From NCBI RefSeq assembly GCF_020882245.1, contig NC_083597.1, positions 68,674,152-68,738,151 of the forward strand: a stretch of DNA of 64,000 nt. The letters run 5' to 3'. The translations under genes and the position numbers were made by a program. The notes beneath the pieces were generated by a model that had not been told where the DNA came from, did not search any database, and saw only the letters and a list, made by a program, of their open reading frames with translations. Positions within the stretch are counted from its first letter, which is position 1. The number at the start of each line of letters is the position of its first letter. This document shows, one piece after another, positions 62,301 through 63,397 of the stretch. The DNA comes from Rhopalosiphum padi (Eukaryota > Arthropoda > Insecta > Hemiptera > Aphididae).

Positions 62301-63397
62301 GGTCATTTTATGCCATCATGTACCACAAAATATCGATCAGTGCAATAATAATTTATGAATGTCACCATAATTAAATTTTTTTTTTTTTACTTTTGATTTT
62401 GTCACAATTGATACACCTATTATTTTGACTCTATTTTTATCATTCTTATTTTTTTTTAATTTGTTAATTTGGTACTGTGAACGTTACATTTTTTCAAAAT
62501 TCATTATCTAATTCTAGTAAGCTCCTATGAAAATACAAAATTGCATAGAATTTCTACTTTCTTATTAATTTGTACATTTTTGATTCAATTTTAATTTTTA
62601 GTAAATTTCTAAATGTTAGATTTAGGGCTAAAATAAATTAACATAAATATAATATATTTTAGATTAACTACTTATATTTATATATTTTAATGTATTAAAT
62701 ACCTAAAAATCTACAGTATGTATGTAAACGTTCAGTATAATGTTTAAAAAATGTACTAAATTAGAAAAAAATTACCGAGTTCAGTTTGCTTGTTTCTGTT
62801 ATTGACGGACTCCTTTGATTCATTTATTCTAGGTATACCTTAAAGAATATTATAAATAATATTATAAAATTCAACATACTCTAACTGTATAATAGAATAT
62901 AATAATATACTGATTTTAAATTTAAATTTAAATTAGCTTAAAAATTGAAACTATAATATTGGATTATAATATTGATTTTTAGTTTTAAAATTAATTTCTA
63001 TCTCATTTGGAGTTAAATATTTATATGTCATACCAGCATATTTATAATTTATATATTTTAAATATATAAATTGTAAATAATACTTGAATAGCGTTTAAGC
63101 TGGTATTTTAATTGCATTCATAAATTTAATCATAAAAACCGTGTACCTCAAATAAACGTAATAAGTAATATGATATTATATTATTATTTTATCAATTCAA
63201 TATTCACATGAAAAAATGTTATGTAAATTTCCGTAAATATTAAAATGCATAGACATTTTAAATCCTATAGTGATTTTAAATTGAATATTAATGATAATAG
63301 TAAAAACATTCTAACAAAATATACTTTTACATAAAAAATTACTTACTACTCATTAATATTTGGTATTCTTTATCAGTAACAACATGAAGTGTGTTTA
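1122..63397 (-). CDS. Giant micro-exon cassette gene, internal part (57 exons, e1-e57)
   Basis: Seen: 57 small open segments on the minus strand, each bounded by an AG acceptor (often TTTTCAG or TTTTAG) and a GT donor (mostly GTAAGT, GTGAGT, GTATGT). All are multiples of three, all begin with two bases and end with one base of split codons, and no junction makes a stop; joined they give 981 codons. Seventeen exons are 57 bp and seventeen are 45 bp. The 57-bp class repeats [FY]P...ETY.EY..R[ML], the 45-bp class repeats PL...DF..LK, so the protein is a degenerate two-part repeat of about 34 residues, rich in charged residues and Tyr/Phe, probably helical. No initiator exon, signal peptide, stop-containing last exon or poly(A) signal is recognised, so both ends lie outside or are unrecognised. 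Known: aphid salivary effector families such as KQY/KHI and the bicycle genes are built from miniature exons. Inference: this is a related or independent aphid gene of that architecture; the biochemical role is unknown. Confidence 0.9.
1270..1440. repeat. Possible short TIR-like fragment in the e56-e57 intron
   Basis: A GC-richer patch with GAGCCGACTTT on one side and AAAGCCGACCTTGG on the other and a GCGCCCCGTGAAAT segment. It may be a decayed non-autonomous DNA transposon; boundaries are not clear. Confidence 0.3.
2045..2092 (-). CDS. Cassette exon e56 (48 bp)
   Basis: Encodes DPNVTTRIWYDRMKK; the ending WYDRM.K resembles the end of the long class. Acceptor TTTGTTTAG, donor GTAAGTCG. Confidence 0.85.
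2273..2344 (-). CDS. Cassette exon e55 (72 bp)
   Basis: Encodes 23 residues beginning YPFNYDSFENFSWRQ (long class) with a polar tail ending SDTN. Acceptor ATATTTTCAG, donor GTAAGTAT. Confidence 0.88.
2551..2595 (-). CDS. Cassette exon e54 (45 bp)
   Basis: Encodes IETLKKDKFIDHVL, short class (TLKKDKF). Acceptor ATGTTTAG, donor GTAAGTTA. Confidence 0.9.
2861..2920 (-). CDS. Cassette exon e53 (60 bp)
   Basis: Encodes PPEENSYTESNIITLSNNE, polar and divergent. Acceptor TTATTATTAG, donor GTAAGTTA. Confidence 0.82.
3628..3672 (-). CDS. Cassette exon e52 (45 bp)
   Basis: Encodes ETFTDHLTRIIDIY, which has the length of the short class but the sequence flavour of the long class (ETFTDHLTRI). Acceptor CTTGTAG, donor GTAAGTAC. 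An 86-bp intron separates it from e51. Confidence 0.9.
3759..3803 (-). CDS. Cassette exon e51 (45 bp)
   Basis: Encodes REPLSLDQFKKEKS, short class (EPLSLDQF). Acceptor TCTCTTTTAG, donor GTATGTTA. Confidence 0.93.
4387..4443 (-). CDS. Cassette exon e50 (57 bp)
   Basis: Encodes FSIPYETYDEHYKRLTSY, long class (PYETYDE.YKRL). Acceptor TGTTTTAG, donor GTGAGTTA. Confidence 0.93.
4839..4883 (-). CDS. Cassette exon e49 (45 bp)
   Basis: Encodes INPLDLNDFYDLKN, an almost ideal short-class copy (PL.LNDF.DLK). Acceptor CGTTTTCAG, donor GTAAGTAT. Confidence 0.93.
5328..5384 (-). CDS. Cassette exon e48 (57 bp)
   Basis: Encodes FPKAPEIYHSYKQRLQLL, long class. Acceptor TTTTTGTAG, donor GTACGTTA. Confidence 0.92.
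6059..6604 (-). pseudogene. Helitron relic: helicase C-terminus and 3' end
   Basis: Between about 6510 and 6390 the minus strand reads RMTINKMCGQTL..AEIYLS..C.SR...FSRVTPK, matching the final motifs of PIF1-type helicases of Helitrons, followed after one break by FDIVVYNEIF. The element ends near 6059 with a GAGCAACGCTGTACGGGTAC stretch then TTAGT, close to a Helitron 3' end (CTRR before T). The part upstream of the helicase motif is foreign or scrambled, with AATTGGTTCCC-like units. Defunct. Confidence 0.7.
6515..6605 (+). repeat. GAATTGGTTCYC short repeats inside the Helitron relic
   Basis: Three spaced copies of GAATTGGTTCCC or GAATTGGTTCTC at about 6519, 6550 and 6590, and related inverse copies (GAGAACCAATTC) near 6952. 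Origin unknown. Confidence 0.6.
6606..8603. other. Long intron remainder, nothing recognised
   Basis: AT-rich sequence between the Helitron relic and e47 with an A-run at about 7161-7178. No splice-bounded phase-1 exon and no transposon protein seen. Confidence 0.5.
8604..8663 (-). CDS. Cassette exon e47 (60 bp)
   Basis: Encodes FPKRGENDYKKFCSRLKFA, long class (FPK.GEN.Y..F..RLK). Acceptor ATTATTTCAG, donor GTAATACG. Confidence 0.9.
9284..9325 (-). CDS. Cassette exon e46 (42 bp)
   Basis: Encodes MPMITQTFNFYND, short class minus one codon (PMITQTF). Acceptor AACTGTAG, donor GTAAGTAC. The Met here is internal, not an initiator. Confidence 0.88.
9470..9526 (-). CDS. Cassette exon e45 (57 bp)
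   Basis: Encodes YPKVCSTFSEFSKIMNDL, long class. Acceptor TATTTTCAG, donor GTAAGTAT. Confidence 0.93.
10013..10057 (-). CDS. Cassette exon e44 (45 bp)
   Basis: Encodes TDLYTPDDIERLKC, short class (YTPDDIERLK). Acceptor TGATTTTAG, donor GTGAGTAA. Confidence 0.9.
10212..10342 (+). repeat. Fragment with repeated CCCGG motifs, possible hAT-type end
   Basis: Starts GGTGGCCATTCATCCC and contains several spaced GTCCCGG or CGGGAC motifs; another GTCCCGGATTT lies at about 11308. This pattern suits a decayed hAT-like non-autonomous element, but the partner end is not certain. Confidence 0.35.
10666..10966. mobile_element. Foldback MITE of about 300 bp
   Basis: The left arm (10666-10725, TTGATATATATATGTTATGG ... 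TACCCGGGTA) is repeated in inverted orientation at 10909-10966 (TACCCGGGTAATATGTACAC ... ATATATATCAA). Arms are about 58 bp. It sits in the e43-e44 intron. Confidence 0.75.
11956..12012 (-). CDS. Cassette exon e43 (57 bp)
   Basis: Encodes IPKRFETISDYKTRIADA, long class (IPKRFET..DYK.RI). Acceptor TTTTATCAG, donor GTGAGTAG. Confidence 0.93.
12401..12445 (-). CDS. Cassette exon e42 (45 bp)
   Basis: Encodes ILIMTQDQFDQFKF, short class (MTQDQF.QFK). Acceptor GTTTTAG, donor GTAAGTCC. Confidence 0.92.
12712..12759 (-). CDS. Cassette exon e41 (48 bp)
   Basis: Encodes LYNLFHEITTPSNVH. Acceptor ATTATTATCAG and donor GTGAGTGT are good and the phase fits both neighbours. No strong match to either class motif. 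Confidence 0.75.
12912..13320 (+). pseudogene. 5'-truncated jockey-type LINE, C-terminus and 3' end
   Basis: The plus strand reads YITNNTLHKIYKS, then after one frameshift LTANEVAIRRYKKLHSKLY and on through NPLISRMSS and NPLRRVKRKLPRD to a stop at about 13106. This is the C-terminal signature of aphid jockey-like LINE polyproteins. An A-rich tail ends near 13320. Opposite in orientation to the host gene. Confidence 0.8.
13378..13452 (-). CDS. Cassette exon e40 (75 bp), longest exon
   Basis: Starts YPHLLDNNFDDYITRI (long class) and continues KNGTYFPK before the donor GTAGTATT; GTATTC three bases further is an alternative that adds one codon. Acceptor TTATTTTCAG. The extra length suggests that the original donor was lost and the exon extended into the intron. 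Confidence 0.8.
13918..13962 (-). CDS. Cassette exon e39 (45 bp)
   Basis: Encodes LQLVSSDYFKMLKS, short class (SSDYF.MLKS). Acceptor TTTATACATAG, donor GTAAATTT. Confidence 0.88.
13963..15343. other. Intron e38-e39, nothing recognised
   Basis: AT-rich sequence without a splice-bounded phase-1 exon, transposon protein or clear inverted repeat. Confidence 0.5.
15344..15400 (-). CDS. Cassette exon e38 (57 bp)
   Basis: Encodes FPKYYDTFQEYNDLMKDR, a good long-class copy. Acceptor TTTTTCCAG, donor GTAAGCAA. Confidence 0.93.
15724..16644. mobile_element. Mutator-like non-autonomous element with 10-bp target duplication
   Basis: Flanked by direct repeats CTAGTGTCTA at 15714-15723 and 16645-16654. 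Terminal inverted repeats begin ...GTCAATAGATAGTG and include GCGCGACAA(A)TTGATAGTG on both sides. A G/C-rich internal patch (about 15830-15925) carries CCCC/GGGG runs. No coding sequence is seen. Confidence 0.85.
16806..17957. mobile_element. Mutator-like element, decayed, with 9-bp target duplication
   Basis: Flanked by TTAGTGAAG at 16797-16805 and 17958-17966. The ends are inverted (CTGAAATGTC..TTTTCGGCCAGTACTCTATTTTGG against the complement of the right end). Inside, at about 17424-17500 on the plus strand, TNSCESFHLYFYQC matches the C-terminal TNACESFH motif of aphid MULE transposases. Most of the transposase is deleted. Confidence 0.82.
18856..18900 (-). CDS. Cassette exon e37 (45 bp) with tandem acceptors
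   Basis: Encodes LESLEKNDYEDIMN. Acceptor TAATTACAG gives the class-typical 45 bp. A second acceptor six bases in (TTTTAG) keeps the frame but, after e36 ending in T, would create TAG; hence the upstream acceptor is chosen. Donor GTATGTAA. Confidence 0.82.
19449..19487 (-). CDS. Cassette exon e36 (39 bp)
   Basis: Encodes IPLRQDYCVFES, short class (PL..DY..F). Acceptor TTGATTTAAG, donor GTAAGTTG. Confidence 0.8.
20144..20176 (-). CDS. Cassette exon e35 (33 bp)
   Basis: Encodes LNKSVLLEKM. Acceptor GCAAATAG, donor GTAAGTTT. Only 82 bp downstream of e34. Probably a short-class exon that lost four codons. Confidence 0.8.
20259..20315 (-). CDS. Cassette exon e34 (57 bp)
   Basis: Encodes QIQPQDNPDSYSDRYKRI, long class in its second half (DSYSDRYKRI). 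Acceptor TTTTTAG, donor GTAAATTG. Confidence 0.9.
   Translation of the reverse strand, partial: LKSNLKITQIVTVIDTKG
21340..23130. mobile_element. GC-richer element with imperfect inverted arms
   Basis: A sharply GC-richer block (about 21345-22060) and a second one (about 22900-23130) flank an AT-rich core. The arms share inverted stretches: GGTGCACACTCGTTGCCTCC on the left and the complement GGTGCATACTATTTGCCTCC on the right, then ACGAATTGCCTCCC/ACGAATTGTCTTCC and CTAGTTGC. The left block contains short open stretches on both strands that I do not recognise. Probably a composite or decayed DNA transposon. Confidence 0.5.
23581..23990 (+). repeat. Local duplicated segments
   Basis: ATTGAAATGAAAAAAGTCTG at about 23621 recurs with one change at about 23964, and GGGCGCAGTTTAC recurs at about 23805 and 23877 (with AGGTGCAGTTTAC at 23844). 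An imperfect repeated segment of unknown origin. Confidence 0.6.
24299..24640. mobile_element. Foldback MITE of about 340 bp
   Basis: Inverted arms of more than 100 bp: TTTTCATTTAGT...GGATTTTGTT.TTAGATTCACA...GTGAAGATTTT on the left, and the complement (AAAATCTTCAC...TGTGAATCTAACAA...CACTAAATGAAAAT) on the right. Lies in the 5.2-kb e33-e34 intron. Confidence 0.75.
25081..25104 (+). repeat. (AAT)n microsatellite
   Basis: A short run of AATAATAATAATAATAATAA units. Confidence 0.7.
25480..25539 (-). CDS. Cassette exon e33 (60 bp)
   Basis: Encodes IQLTILNNPYIQLFNIFKH. Acceptor AATTACAG, donor GTAAGTAA. An internal CAG (at 25502) gives a short exon that hits a stop in phase, so the longer form is preferred. 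Confidence 0.75.
25693..25749 (-). CDS. Cassette exon e32 (57 bp), diverged duplicate of e31
   Basis: Encodes FDKEIETTNKNENLFRRY. Flanking intron sequence is clearly homologous to that of e31, but the coding part has changed more (FPKLSETHEDYLKRF against FDKEIETTNKNENLF). Still open with both splice sites intact. Confidence 0.9.
26010..26054 (-). pseudogene. Relic of a 45-bp cassette exon, acceptor lost
   Basis: In the frame of e30 it reads LKRLTKKEFTVLKL, matching IQPLTKEEFMDLKL at 9 of 14 positions, and it keeps the donor GTAATAC. Its acceptor is gone: only eight bases (the donor of e31) separate it from e31, so no intron fits. It is the dead 45-bp half of the second copy of the tandem duplication. 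Confidence 0.85.
26063..26119 (-). CDS. Cassette exon e31 (57 bp)
   Basis: Encodes FPKLSETHEDYLKRFTTY, long class. Acceptor TTTATTTTAG and donor GTGAGTTA are shared base for base with e32, its tandem-duplicate partner. Confidence 0.93.
26400..26444 (-). CDS. Cassette exon e30 (45 bp), archetypal short class
   Basis: Encodes IQPLTKEEFMDLKL, the clearest short-class copy. Acceptor TTGTCTAG, donor GTAATACT. A disabled sister copy lies at 26010-26054. Confidence 0.92.
27020..27490. repeat. Dispersed repeat fragment
   Basis: AT-rich with many A and T runs, ending near CACACGCACACACACA. In style and in runs such as ATTTATAAGAAACCTTGTAT it matches the copies near 29.2 and 59.7 kb. Confidence 0.5.
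27542..27601 (-). CDS. Cassette exon e29 (60 bp), acidic
   Basis: Encodes YDFRDSENIESDELENFRS, strongly acidic and unlike the consensus. Acceptor TGATTTCAG, donor GTAAGTAG. Ends in T, so joining it directly to e31 would create TGA. Confidence 0.85.
28073..28135 (-). CDS. Cassette exon e28 (63 bp)
   Basis: Encodes HPCAFENYENYKKRINVFRE, long class (HP.AFENYENYKKRI) with two extra codons. Acceptor TTTTTAG, donor GTAAGTAA. Confidence 0.92.
29050..29610. repeat. Dispersed aphid-type repeat copy
   Basis: Bounded by ACGATTCTGAGCCGAAACGA on the left and CATCGCTCCGCTCAGAAT on the right, with CACACACACACAAAATACTT inside. Similar right ends occur near 50043 and 60415, so this is a multi-copy family. 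Confidence 0.6.
29961..30032 (-). CDS. Cassette exon e27 (72 bp)
   Basis: Encodes 23 residues beginning SQKQIQNYKDDPI and ending KDSLFFI; no clear match to either class, perhaps a fusion of parts. Acceptor TTTATAG, donor GTAACTTT. Open in the required phase only. Confidence 0.75.
30033..31160. other. Intron e26-e27, mostly without recognisable content
   Basis: Contains a (TA)n microsatellite at about 30975-31000. No splice-bounded phase-1 exon seen. Confidence 0.5.
31169..31365. mobile_element. Small MITE of about 190 bp
   Basis: Begins AGGCGCAATTTAGGGG and ends with the inverted match TAAATTGCGCCCCTG; the interior carries GGTGCTCCAGCACACT. Boundaries are approximate. Confidence 0.6.
31398..31451 (-). 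CDS. Cassette exon e26 (54 bp)
   Basis: Encodes VPREFEKDYETYFELLE, long class shortened by one codon. Acceptor TTTTTTCAG, donor GTAATTGA. Confidence 0.9.
32160..32750 (-). pseudogene. Mariner transposase relic, internally deleted
   Basis: At 32745-32610 the minus strand reads LYVKLDKSAVETFEIIKKAF and then EDEEMGR, the N-terminal helix-turn-helix start of mariner transposases. At about 32470-32160 frames give LHHDNEP (around the second catalytic Asp), SSDVAPCGFYF (compare the PDLAPCDFFLF motif), RFDKIETIK and EYLEGD. The middle, with the first catalytic Asp, is missing and the rest has stops and frameshifts. Confidence 0.82.
33473..33517 (-). CDS. Cassette exon e25 (45 bp)
   Basis: Encodes IKPMTKEDAFKLKI, short class (PMTKED.F.LK). 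Acceptor AATTTTAG, donor GTGAGTAG. Confidence 0.92.
33742..33798 (-). CDS. Cassette exon e24 (57 bp)
   Basis: Encodes YIQQCETYADYKIRMRNL, long class (CETYADY..RM) with the proline replaced. Acceptor AATTTTAG, donor GTAAGTTA. Confidence 0.92.
34590..35735 (+). pseudogene. Jockey-type LINE reverse transcriptase relic
   Basis: Broken plus-strand frames show KNLPEFHHHTNRPI..LLILKIFEKVLLK (compare YRPISLLPILSKVFEKLLLKR), an IAQA segment where VAQAFD is expected, and at about 35634-35715 FRLITDVPQHVTNNTIHFNL (compare LR.ITNAPWYVSN.TLH.DL). Many stops; the compositional C-richness on the plus strand over this stretch fits the insertion. Confidence 0.7.
36370..36610. repeat. Imperfect palindromic segment
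   Basis: Several self-complementary patches such as GATAAGTTAAGTTATC at about 36413 and TTAGTTAAAAGTTAATTAG. Origin unknown, low confidence. Confidence 0.35.
37048..37104 (-). CDS. Cassette exon e23 (57 bp)
   Basis: Encodes LPGVFETYPYYSQRMFMN, long class (LP..FETY.YY.QRM). Acceptor TTTTTAG, donor GTAATTTT. Confidence 0.92.
37308..37352 (-). CDS. Cassette exon e22 (45 bp)
   Basis: Encodes VSLIDQRDYMVLIN, short class (SL.DQRDY..L). Acceptor TATTTTAG, donor GTACGTTG. Confidence 0.9.
38290..39015 (-). pseudogene. Non-LTR retrotransposon reverse transcriptase relic
   Basis: The minus strand at about 38650-38520 reads PKQFKLAFVKPMYKIGNKEN, then ISKYRPISLLCNCSKILEKL; at 38505-38296 an open stretch contains VFLLDLVKAFDPVDHTKLL, the RT palm motif with the first catalytic Asp (DL.KAFD.V.H). 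Upstream traces (TNVLNNF) belong to the linker before the RT. No YADD motif is left. Confidence 0.8.
39138..39712. mobile_element. MITE with about 220-bp terminal inverted repeats
   Basis: The left half (AGTGTCTCGAAAAAAAACGC, then ...CATTCTTTTCAGAAGAGGTT) is repeated inverted on the right (AACCTTTTCTGAAGAGAATG ... GGCGTTCTTTTTGAGACACC). Open stretches on both strands here (MKNNIGNMPPP and MKNNIGHMPPS) are just the two arms. Probably of Tc1/mariner type; flanking TA is possible. Confidence 0.85.
40804..40854 (-). CDS. Cassette exon e21 (51 bp)
   Basis: Encodes YPQFNQLHKEIKYLAT, long class shortened by two codons (YPQF..LHKEI). Acceptor TTTTTAG, donor GTAAGTTT. Confidence 0.9.
40921..40965 (-). 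CDS. Cassette exon e20 (45 bp)
   Basis: Encodes LKPISEISFVEFKK, short class (P.SE..F.EFK). Acceptor TCCTTTTAG, donor GTAAGCGA. Separated from e21 by the shortest intron found, 66 bp. Confidence 0.92.
41338..41367 (+). repeat. (TA)n microsatellite
   Basis: A run of about fifteen TA units in the e19-e20 intron. Confidence 0.9.
41957..42013 (-). CDS. Cassette exon e19 (57 bp)
   Basis: Encodes FPDQTEISAENYNNYKFL, long class with shifted tyrosines. Acceptor TTTTTCAG, donor GTAAGTTG. It follows e18 directly, so two long-class exons occur in a row here. Confidence 0.9.
42225..42281 (-). CDS. Cassette exon e18 (57 bp)
   Basis: Encodes YPRMSEAYKEYQDRIESI, a clean long-class copy. Acceptor TTTTTCAG, donor GTAAGTAT. 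Confidence 0.93.
42920..42946 (-). CDS. Cassette micro-exon e17 (27 bp), possible truncated long class
   Basis: Encodes YNRYFAKR, which resembles the second half of a long-class exon (Y..RY.KR in e34). Acceptor TTTATCAAG is acceptable, donor GTAAGTCA strong. Could be a worn-down 57-bp exon with a new acceptor inside. Confidence 0.6.
43614..43670 (-). CDS. Cassette exon e16 (57 bp)
   Basis: Encodes FPKPFESQKDFDNRILIK, long class (FPKPFES...DF.NRI). Acceptor TATTAAAG is purine-rich and the donor GTGCGTAT is unusual, but coding similarity is strong. Confidence 0.88.
43957..44001 (-). CDS. Cassette exon e15 (45 bp)
   Basis: Encodes LEIHSKEIFEFLKS, short class ending F.FLKS. Acceptor CTATTTCAG, donor GTAAATAT. 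Confidence 0.9.
44982..45029 (-). CDS. Cassette exon e14 (48 bp)
   Basis: Encodes KNSDDRNELNRFQSL, polar and intermediate between the classes. Acceptor CAATATAG, donor GTAAGAAC. Confidence 0.8.
45706..45762 (-). CDS. Cassette exon e13 (57 bp)
   Basis: Encodes YPNFNAMYDDYNNIMTSL, long class (YP.F..MYDDY..IM). Acceptor TCTTTTAG, donor GTAAGTTA. Confidence 0.92.
46625..46669 (-). CDS. Cassette exon e12 (45 bp)
   Basis: Encodes LVPMKRESFIIYQA, short class (PM..ESF). Acceptor TTGTTTAG, donor GTGAGTAA. Confidence 0.9.
47004..47060 (-). CDS. Cassette exon e11 (57 bp)
   Basis: Encodes FPIFAETYSEYSDRMEKK, a nearly ideal long-class copy. Acceptor TTTTTAG, donor GTGAGTTC. Confidence 0.93.
47061..47970. 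other. Intron e10-e11, upper part, nothing recognised
   Basis: AT-rich, no exon candidate with both splice sites and correct phase, no transposon protein. Confidence 0.5.
47975..48028 (+). repeat. tRNA-derived SINE head, degenerate
   Basis: CTAGTGCGATAACCTACGCG followed by TTCGACTAACAATCG and TTTTGAGTCCG resembles the D-arm, anticodon arm and T-arm of a tRNA-like SINE promoter. Degenerate and not a functional tRNA. Confidence 0.45.
48053..48911. mobile_element. piggyBac-like MITE (outer CCCTACACTGCGCA repeats)
   Basis: Left end TTAA then CCCTACACTGCGCA; right end TGCGCAGTGTAGGG followed by TAAT (a likely mutated TTAA). The CCC...GGG ends and TTAA site are piggyBac-like. Inside, an inverted pair (CCGCATGTGTTGTCTCTGTC at about 48249 and GACAGAGACAACGCATGTGG at about 48474) is shared with the element at 58822. 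Confidence 0.75.
49060..50057. repeat. Dispersed aphid-type repeat copy next to e10
   Basis: Shares motifs with the 29.05-kb copy (AAATCGCTTTTATCAAAAAC, TTTCTTTAATTTTTTG, a CACACATGTACACGCACACA tract) and ends CGCCTCACTCAGTATC 13 bp before the donor side of e10. The 118-codon open stretch here is part of the repeat and resembles no protein. Confidence 0.6.
50069..50110 (-). CDS. Cassette exon e10 (42 bp)
   Basis: Encodes SYDFEGYYEGLWS, aromatic-rich and divergent from both main classes. Acceptor TACTATAG, donor GTAAGTAA. It sits between an aphid-type dispersed repeat and the left end of a Mutator-like element. Confidence 0.8.
50167..50180 (+). repeat. G14 homopolymer
   Basis: Fourteen consecutive G residues. 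Length may be polymorphic or affected by sequencing error. Confidence 0.95.
50771..51150. mobile_element. Nested MITE with about 50-bp inverted arms
   Basis: AGCTAGACAAAACTGTGGGA...GACGGATTTTAATTTTGAAAA at 50813-50862 is repeated inverted at 51059-51112 (TTTTCAAAATTAAAATCCGTCG...TTTTGTCTAGCT). Confidence 0.75.
51180..52390. other. Inner part of the Mutator-like element, no gene recognised
   Basis: Has a GC-rich patch at 51180-51300 (GGCGCGGCGAGTCGG, CGCGCCGGCGGCGGGC) and short open stretches on both strands around 51320-51660 that I cannot assign. A fragment at about 51700-51900 resembles the dispersed AGATTCTGAG repeat family. Confidence 0.45.
52400..53946 (-). pseudogene. FLYWCH/MULE transposase pseudogene
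   Basis: Reading down from 53946: a zinc-finger-like FLYWCH part (FQFHKLLANEI, then CCTNKSCKSF and HNHEANTDQILKRQQ), ATENICERPSKLIHVGLKE, then the MULE catalytic core: IYVDGTFRCCTKYF (Asp of DGT, about 53310), FVDFETSIHKAI (about 53100), CRFHLDQS (CxxH region, about 53045) and near 52735 TNVCESFHSTFN. Stops and at least two frameshifts interrupt it. The order and motifs match aphid Mutator-like transposases in full length, so it was once autonomous. Confidence 0.87.
54663..54725 (-). CDS. Cassette exon e9 (63 bp)
   Basis: Encodes YPMLTENETDFIKRIENMEL, long class with two extra codons (YP...xNETDF.KRI). Acceptor TCTTTTAG, donor GTAAGTAG. Confidence 0.92.
55208..55252 (-). CDS. Cassette exon e8 (45 bp)
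   Basis: Encodes ITGINKSDFENFQY, short class with the DF core. Acceptor TATTTATAG, donor GTAAGTTG. Only 134 bp separate it from e7. Confidence 0.9.
55387..55446 (-). CDS. Cassette exon e7 (60 bp; 51-bp form possible)
   Basis: Encodes CPNLGELYDEYIEIRSKRY, long class (P....ELYDEY..IR). Acceptor TTTTTTCAG. Two phase-1 donors are available: GTAAATGA (this entry) and GTAAACGT nine bases upstream, which would drop three residues. Confidence 0.88.
56010..56054 (-). CDS. Cassette exon e6 (45 bp)
   Basis: Encodes NEPLIEELFKGLKN, a good copy of the short motif PL...xF..LK. Acceptor TATGTTTAG, donor GTATGTTG. Confidence 0.92.
56845..58025 (-). pseudogene. Jockey-type LINE RT and C-terminus, split by a MITE
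   Basis: Minus strand at about 58000-57880 reads IVAGVPQGGIFSPILYNIIY (RT motif), then, after the inserted MITE, LVADYADI (degenerate YADD, about 57490), LQTHLL, YIGLSLDL, LLLYKYLLKLIWTYGLQL and SSPYTSNDTLHKNLHMKTI down to about 56850. Stops and frameshifts are present. The 5' RT half is missing. Confidence 0.85.
57500..57868. mobile_element. hAT-like MITE inserted in the LINE relic
   Basis: Inverted ends CAGGGATGGCGAACCT and AGGTTCGCCATCCCTG; flanking 8-bp direct repeats TACTAGAG (57492-57499) and TACTACAG (57869-57876) differ at one base. Length about 369 bp, no coding sequence. It interrupts the RT frame just before YADD. Confidence 0.9.
58157..58213 (-). CDS. Cassette exon e5 (57 bp), archetypal long class
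   Basis: Encodes YPRVYETYEEYTDRMNRF, the clearest copy of the long-class motif YP...ETYEEY.DRM. Acceptor TTTTCTAG, donor GTATGTAT. Confidence 0.93.
58214..58810. other. Intron e4-e5, upper part, nothing recognised
   Basis: AT-rich; holds a G14 run at 58686-58699. No exon candidate. Confidence 0.5.
58686..58699 (+). repeat. G14 homopolymer
   Basis: Fourteen G residues in an otherwise AT-rich intron. Confidence 0.95.
58822..59248. mobile_element. TTAA-flanked foldback MITE, about 427 bp
   Basis: Flanked by TTAA at 58818-58821 and 59249-59252. Ends GAGGACGCTATA / TATAGCGTCCTC; arms of about 170-200 bp are nearly complementary, including GGGACAATTTTACTCCCTCG and its inverse. Shares CGCATGTGTTGTCTCTG with the element at 48.2 kb. 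piggyBac-like by site preference. Confidence 0.85.
59640..60430. repeat. Dispersed aphid-type repeat copy
   Basis: Long A/T-run-rich segment (AACTTCAAAAATCCTTGCAA, AAACCTTGTATTCAATTTTA) ending CATCACTCCGTTCAGAATC near 60425. Same family as the copies at 29.05 and 49.06 kb. Confidence 0.6.
60863..60907 (-). CDS. Cassette exon e4 (45 bp)
   Basis: Encodes LQIYTDRVYFQLKS; the ending F.LKS matches the short-class ending F..LK. Acceptor TTTTTAG, donor GTAAGTTG. Confidence 0.88.
61097..61114 (-). CDS. Cassette micro-exon e3 (18 bp)
   Basis: Encodes only CLNKH plus two split codons. Acceptor TTTTTAG and donor GTGAGTTA are both good and the phase fits, but a unit this short carries little coding evidence of its own. 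Confidence 0.6.
61115..62775. other. Intron e2-e3, nothing recognised
   Basis: AT-rich sequence with no phase-1 exon bounded by acceptable splice sites and no transposon protein. A GC-richer patch (GGCGCGTTCTC) at about 61440 is unassigned. Confidence 0.5.
62776..62838 (-). CDS. Cassette exon e2 (63 bp)
   Basis: Encodes IPRINESKESVNNRNKQTEL. Acceptor TTCTTTAAG, donor GTAATTTT. It starts like the long class (IPR) but the E-T-Y-x-E-Y core has drifted to ESKESVNNR. Confidence 0.75.
63347..63397 (-). CDS. Cassette exon e1 (51 bp)
   Basis: Encodes NTLHVVTDKEYQILMS between split codons. Acceptor is GCGTTAG, donor GTAAGTAA; a second GT three bases earlier (GTAGTA) would remove one codon. It resembles the 45-bp class (TDKEYQILM against TKEEFMDLK). 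It is the most upstream exon I can support. Confidence 0.75.
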
